Shown one piece after another: positions 61,602 to 64,000 of a stretch of DNA of 64,000 bases (its first letter is position 1; each line of letters starts with the position of its first letter). This DNA comes from Pseudomonas sp. PD9R (lineage in GTDB: Bacteria > Pseudomonadota > Gammaproteobacteria > Pseudomonadales > Pseudomonadaceae). The translations under genes were made by a program, and so were the position numbers. The notes under the pieces are model-generated. The model did no database searches. It saw only the letters and a list, made by a program, of their open reading frames with translations, and was not told the origin of the DNA. The DNA lies in contig NZ_JAHTMR010000002.1 of the NCBI RefSeq assembly GCF_019200975.1, forward strand, positions 417,679 through 481,678, read 5' to 3'.

Positions 61602-62192
61602 ATGTTCAAGCGGTCCGTCTCCCAAACCCTCGCTATTCTGCTGTTGGCCAGCGCTTCGCTGTCGGCCCATGCCGATTGGTACCTCGATGGCGAATCCTCG
61701 CGGCTGTCGTTCGTCAGCACCAAAAACGCCAATGTTTCCGAAGTGCAGCGCTTTCTGGTGTTACACGGCAAAGTCGATCCCAAAGGCGTCGCCGAGGTGG
61801 AAGTCGAGCTCGATTCGATCAACAGCGGCGTCCCGTTGCGCGATGAACGCATGCGCAAAGAGCTGTTCGAGATTGAAAAATTTCCTGAAGCGCTGATCAC
61901 CACGCAGATTGATCTGCGCCCGATCAACGACCTCGCCCCCGGTGCGCAACTGGAACTGCGCTTGCCGTTGACCGTCGACCTGCACGGCAAGCAACACACC
62001 TACGACGCCGAACTGCTGGCGACTCGCCTCGATGATCGACGCTTTCAGGTGGTGACCCTGGAGCCGCTGGTGATCAATGCCGAAGACTTTGACCTGGTGC
62101 CGGCTCTGGAGTCGTTGCGCAAGGTGGCCGGTCTGTCGGCCATCAGCTTGTCGGTGCCGGTGGGTGCCGTCCTGATTTTCACGGCGCGTTGA
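61602..62192 (+). CDS. YceI family periplasmic protein
   Basis: The 196-residue protein has a Sec signal (MFKRSVSQTLAILLLASASL, cleavage after AHA at ~24). The lipocalin-like YceI fold is shown by DWYLDGESSRLSFVSTKN, then RDERMRKELFEIEKFPEALI in the middle and AEDFDL near the end. YceI proteins bind isoprenoid or long-chain molecules; the physiological role is not known. The phospholipase D family gene begins two bases after its stop, so both are likely co-transcribed. Confidence 0.92.
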   Translation: MFKRSVSQTLAILLLASASLSAHADWYLDGESSRLSFVSTKNANVSEVQRFLVLHGKVDPKGVAEVEVELDSINSGVPLRDERMRKELFEIEKFPEALITTQIDLRPINDLAPGAQLELRLPLTVDLHGKQHTYDAELLATRLDDRRFQVVTLEPLVINAEDFDLVPALESLRKVAGLSAISLSVPVGAVLIFTAR

Positions 62193-62193
62193 C

Positions 62194-63351
62194 ATGGCCG
62201 GCCCGGTTTTTCCCTGGCGGGAAGGCAACAGCTTCGAGTTGCTGATCGACGGCCCGCAATTCTTCCCGCGCATGCTGGTAGCGATTGCTCGCGCCGAAGA
62301 ACAAGTCGAATTGGAACTGTATCTAGTAGAGGCGGGCGCCTGTGCCGAGGCCATGGTCCAGGCACTGACCCAGGCCGCCGAACGTGGCGTGCGGGTACGT
62401 TGCCTGTTCGATGATTACGGCAGCCTCGCCTTTACCCTGAACCTGCGGCAGCGCCTGATGGCCGCCGGGGTGGAACTGCGTTTTTACAATCGCCTGAACT
62501 GGCGGCGCTGGGTCGGTAACTTCTACCGCGATCACCGCAAGCTGCTGTTGGTCGACCAATGCATGGCCGTGGTCGGCGGCACTGGCGTTACCGATGAGTT
62601 CTGGACGCCGGGCGAGGACGTCAGTGAGTGGCACGAAGTGATGGTGGAAATCACCGGCCCGCTGGTGCTCGACTGGCAGTTGCTGTTCGACCGCCAATGG
62701 ATCGCCAACCGCCATCGCCGCGCCTGGAAACCCGCCTCGCATTTTGGCTTGCCGCGTTTGCCCCGCGTGCCATCGGCGGGCGAGGGCATGGGTCGGGTCG
62801 CCTATGCCGACGCCCGTCAGCACCGGGACATCCTGCAATCGCTGGTGCGTGCCTTGAACAGCGGGCAGCGGCGAGTCTGGCTGGCCACGCCGTATTTCCT
62901 GCCGACCTGGAAAGTCCGCCGCTCACTGCGCCGCGCGGCCGGTCGAGGTGTGGATGTGCGTTTGCTGCTGACCGGGCCACGCACCGATCACCCTTCCGTG
63001 CGCTACGCCGGGCATCGCTACTACCCGCGCTTGCTCAAGTCCGGGGTGAAGATTTTCGAGTACCAGCCGTGTTTCCTGCACCTGAAAATGGTCCTGATCG
63101 ATGATTGGGTGAGCATTGGCTCGTGCAATTTCGATCACTGGAACCTGCGCTTCAACCTGGAAGCCAACCTCGAAGCGCTGGACCCTGGGCTGACCCGGGC
63201 GGTGGCGGCGAGTTTCGAGCATGACTTTGCGCTGAGCCAGGAGGTTAGCCTGGAGGCGTGGCAGCGCCGGCCATTGTGGCGGCGGGTGAAGCAGAGGGTG
63301 TGGGGATGGGTGGATCGGCTGGTGGTGAATCTGCTGGATCGGAGGGGGTAG
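62194..63351 (+). CDS. Phospholipase D family enzyme, cardiolipin synthase ClsB-like
   Basis: The 385-residue protein has two HKD motifs: H114-R-K116-LLLV-D121 and the second in LHLKMVLIDD (~300), followed by SIGSCNFDHWNLRFNLEANL, typical of cardiolipin synthases. There is no N-terminal membrane pair as in ClsA, so it resembles ClsB (~410 residues). It would make cardiolipin from phosphatidylglycerol. The YceI gene directly precedes it. Confidence 0.88.
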   Translation: MAGPVFPWREGNSFELLIDGPQFFPRMLVAIARAEEQVELELYLVEAGACAEAMVQALTQAAERGVRVRCLFDDYGSLAFTLNLRQRLMAAGVELRFYNRLNWRRWVGNFYRDHRKLLLVDQCMAVVGGTGVTDEFWTPGEDVSEWHEVMVEITGPLVLDWQLLFDRQWIANRHRRAWKPASHFGLPRLPRVPSAGEGMGRVAYADARQHRDILQSLVRALNSGQRRVWLATPYFLPTWKVRRSLRRAAGRGVDVRLLLTGPRTDHPSVRYAGHRYYPRLLKSGVKIFEYQPCFLHLKMVLIDDWVSIGSCNFDHWNLRFNLEANLEALDPGLTRAVAASFEHDFALSQEVSLEAWQRRPLWRRVKQRVWGWVDRLVVNLLDRRG

Positions 63352-63354
63352 AGC

Positions 63355-63429
63355 AAGATCAAGAGATCGCAGCCTGCGGCAGCTCCTACATTGATCTCTG
63401 TAGGAGCTGCCGCAGGCTGCGATCTTTTG
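63355..63429. repeat. Paired REP element (main family)
   Basis: AAGATCAAGAGATCGCAGCCTGCGGCAGCTCCTACA and TGTAGGAGCTGCCGCAGGCTGCGATCTTTT surround a seven-base spacer, between convergent gene ends. Confidence 0.9.
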
Positions 63430-63439
63430 CTTTTAACGG

Positions 63440-64000
63440 TTACAGCAACTCAAAACTCTGCTGCGTCACGTCCTGAGAATCCAGGCCGATCTGTACGTTG
63501 AACTTGCCCGGTTCCGCCGCGTACTTGAGCTGGGTGTTGTAGAACTTCAAGTCGTCCTCAGTGATGGTGAAGTGCACGACTTTCTCTTCGCCGGCCTTGA
63601 GCATCACTTTCTGGAAGTTTTTCAGTTCCTTGATCGGGCGGATCATCGAGCCGGTCAGGTCCTGGATGTACAGCTGCACCACGGTTTCGCCGTCACGCTT
63701 GCCGGTATTTTTCACCGTGACGCTGGCGTCGAGCTTGCCGGTCTTGTTCAGCGTGGTCGACGACAGGGCCATCTCGCTCAGGCTGAAGTCGGTGTAGCTC
63801 AGGCCGAAACCGAACGGGAACAGCGGGCCGGTGGTGTCATCAAAGTACTGCGAGGTGTAGTTGCCCGGTTTGCCCGGCGTGAATGGCCGGCCAATGCTCA
63901 GGTGGTTGTAGTAAGTCGGAATCTGCCCCACCGAGCGCGGGATGGTGATCGGCAGTTTGCCCGACGGGTTGTAGTCGCCAAACAGCACGTCAGCAATGGC
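63440..64000 (-). CDS. bglX: GH3 beta-glucosidase BglX, C-terminal part (runs off window)
   Basis: The visible 186 residues start at the right edge ([17 protein letters not shown]) and run to the stop at 63440. [20 protein letters not shown] and [14 protein letters not shown] are the end of the GH3 C-domain. The rest is the fibronectin III-like domain, with [21 protein letters not shown], as in periplasmic BglX. Catalytic residues and signal peptide are outside the window. It hydrolyses beta-linked glucosides. Confidence 0.92.
   Translation of the reverse strand, partial: AIADVLFGDYNPSGKLPITIPRSVGQIPTYYNHLSIGRPFTPGKPGNYTSQYFDDTTGPLFPFGFGLSYTDFSLSEMALSSTTLNKTGKLDASVTVKNTGKRDGETVVQLYIQDLTGSMIRPIKELKNFQKVMLKAGEEKVVHFTITEDDLKFYNTQLKYAAEPGKFNVQIGLDSQDVTQQSFELL

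Noticed and set aside
3707..63429. Repeated ~30-bp sequences as CRISPR repeats
   Set aside because: They occur as isolated inverted pairs at scattered intergenic sites, with no regular spacers and no cas genes.

Overview
The window reads as a chromosomal segment of a fluorescens-group Pseudomonas. The evidence is GC-rich coding sequence, many paired REP elements of the Pseudomonas GATCGCAGCCTGCGGCAGCTCC type, and a set of genes typical of the genus (PcaR-controlled beta-ketoadipate genes, a TtgABC/TtgR-type efflux locus, XenB, OlsBA, and the small oxidase subunit CcoM). No rRNA, tRNA, CRISPR array, insertion sequence or intact prophage was seen. The first and last genes run off the window.

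Layout. 1-8 kb: an S-type pyocin-domain toxin (partial), NhaA antiporter, a PLP enzyme of the cysteine synthase/desulfhydrase type, a large FAD oxidoreductase, a lipoprotein, and a divergent SDR/LysR pair. 8-13 kb: a branched-chain amino acid ABC transporter (LivF-LivG-LivM-LivH with BraC upstream). 13-21 kb: a DUF2288 protein, a 732-residue tubulin/FtsZ-superfamily-like protein, a beta-hydroxyacid dehydrogenase, an MHYT-GGDEF-EAL protein and an MFS carrier. 21-28 kb: RapA, small conserved proteins, CcoM under a near-consensus ANR box, a Pit phosphate transporter, and a hairpin-rich 1.2-kb stretch with one small gene.

28-40.5 kb holds an apparently complete protocatechuate branch: pcaR, pcaK, pcaIJF-pcaHG, pcaT-pcaB-pcaD-pcaC, then a convergent OprD-family porin. 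Together they take up aromatic acids, open the protocatechuate ring and convert it to succinyl-CoA and acetyl-CoA. Candidate PcaR boxes lie before pcaR, pcaK, pcaI and the porin, which ties the porin to the same regulon. An AT-rich patch (about 40.6-41.4 kb) carries an unknown gene split by a frameshift at a run of eight T.

41.5-48.2 kb is the RND efflux operon with its divergent TetR repressor and a TtgR-like operator between them. 48.5-51.1 kb is an ArsR-MFS-XenB operon. 51.3-54.5 kb holds lipid genes (AcpH, OlsA, OlsB and an acyl-CoA dehydrogenase-like protein) with a possible Pho box. 54.7-61.4 kb holds a serine hydrolase with a small membrane protein, then an M20 amidohydrolase, MHS transporter, amidase and IclR regulator that look like a small catabolic unit. 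The end carries YceI, a ClsB-like phospholipase D family enzyme and the C-terminal part of a GH3 beta-glucosidase.

The strongest leads for something under-described are the tubulin-like protein, the frameshifted AT-rich gene, and the regulatory sites found by eye (PcaR boxes with a recurring 19-bp spacing, ANR-ccoM, and operator-like palindromes before the ArsR operon and upstream of braC).
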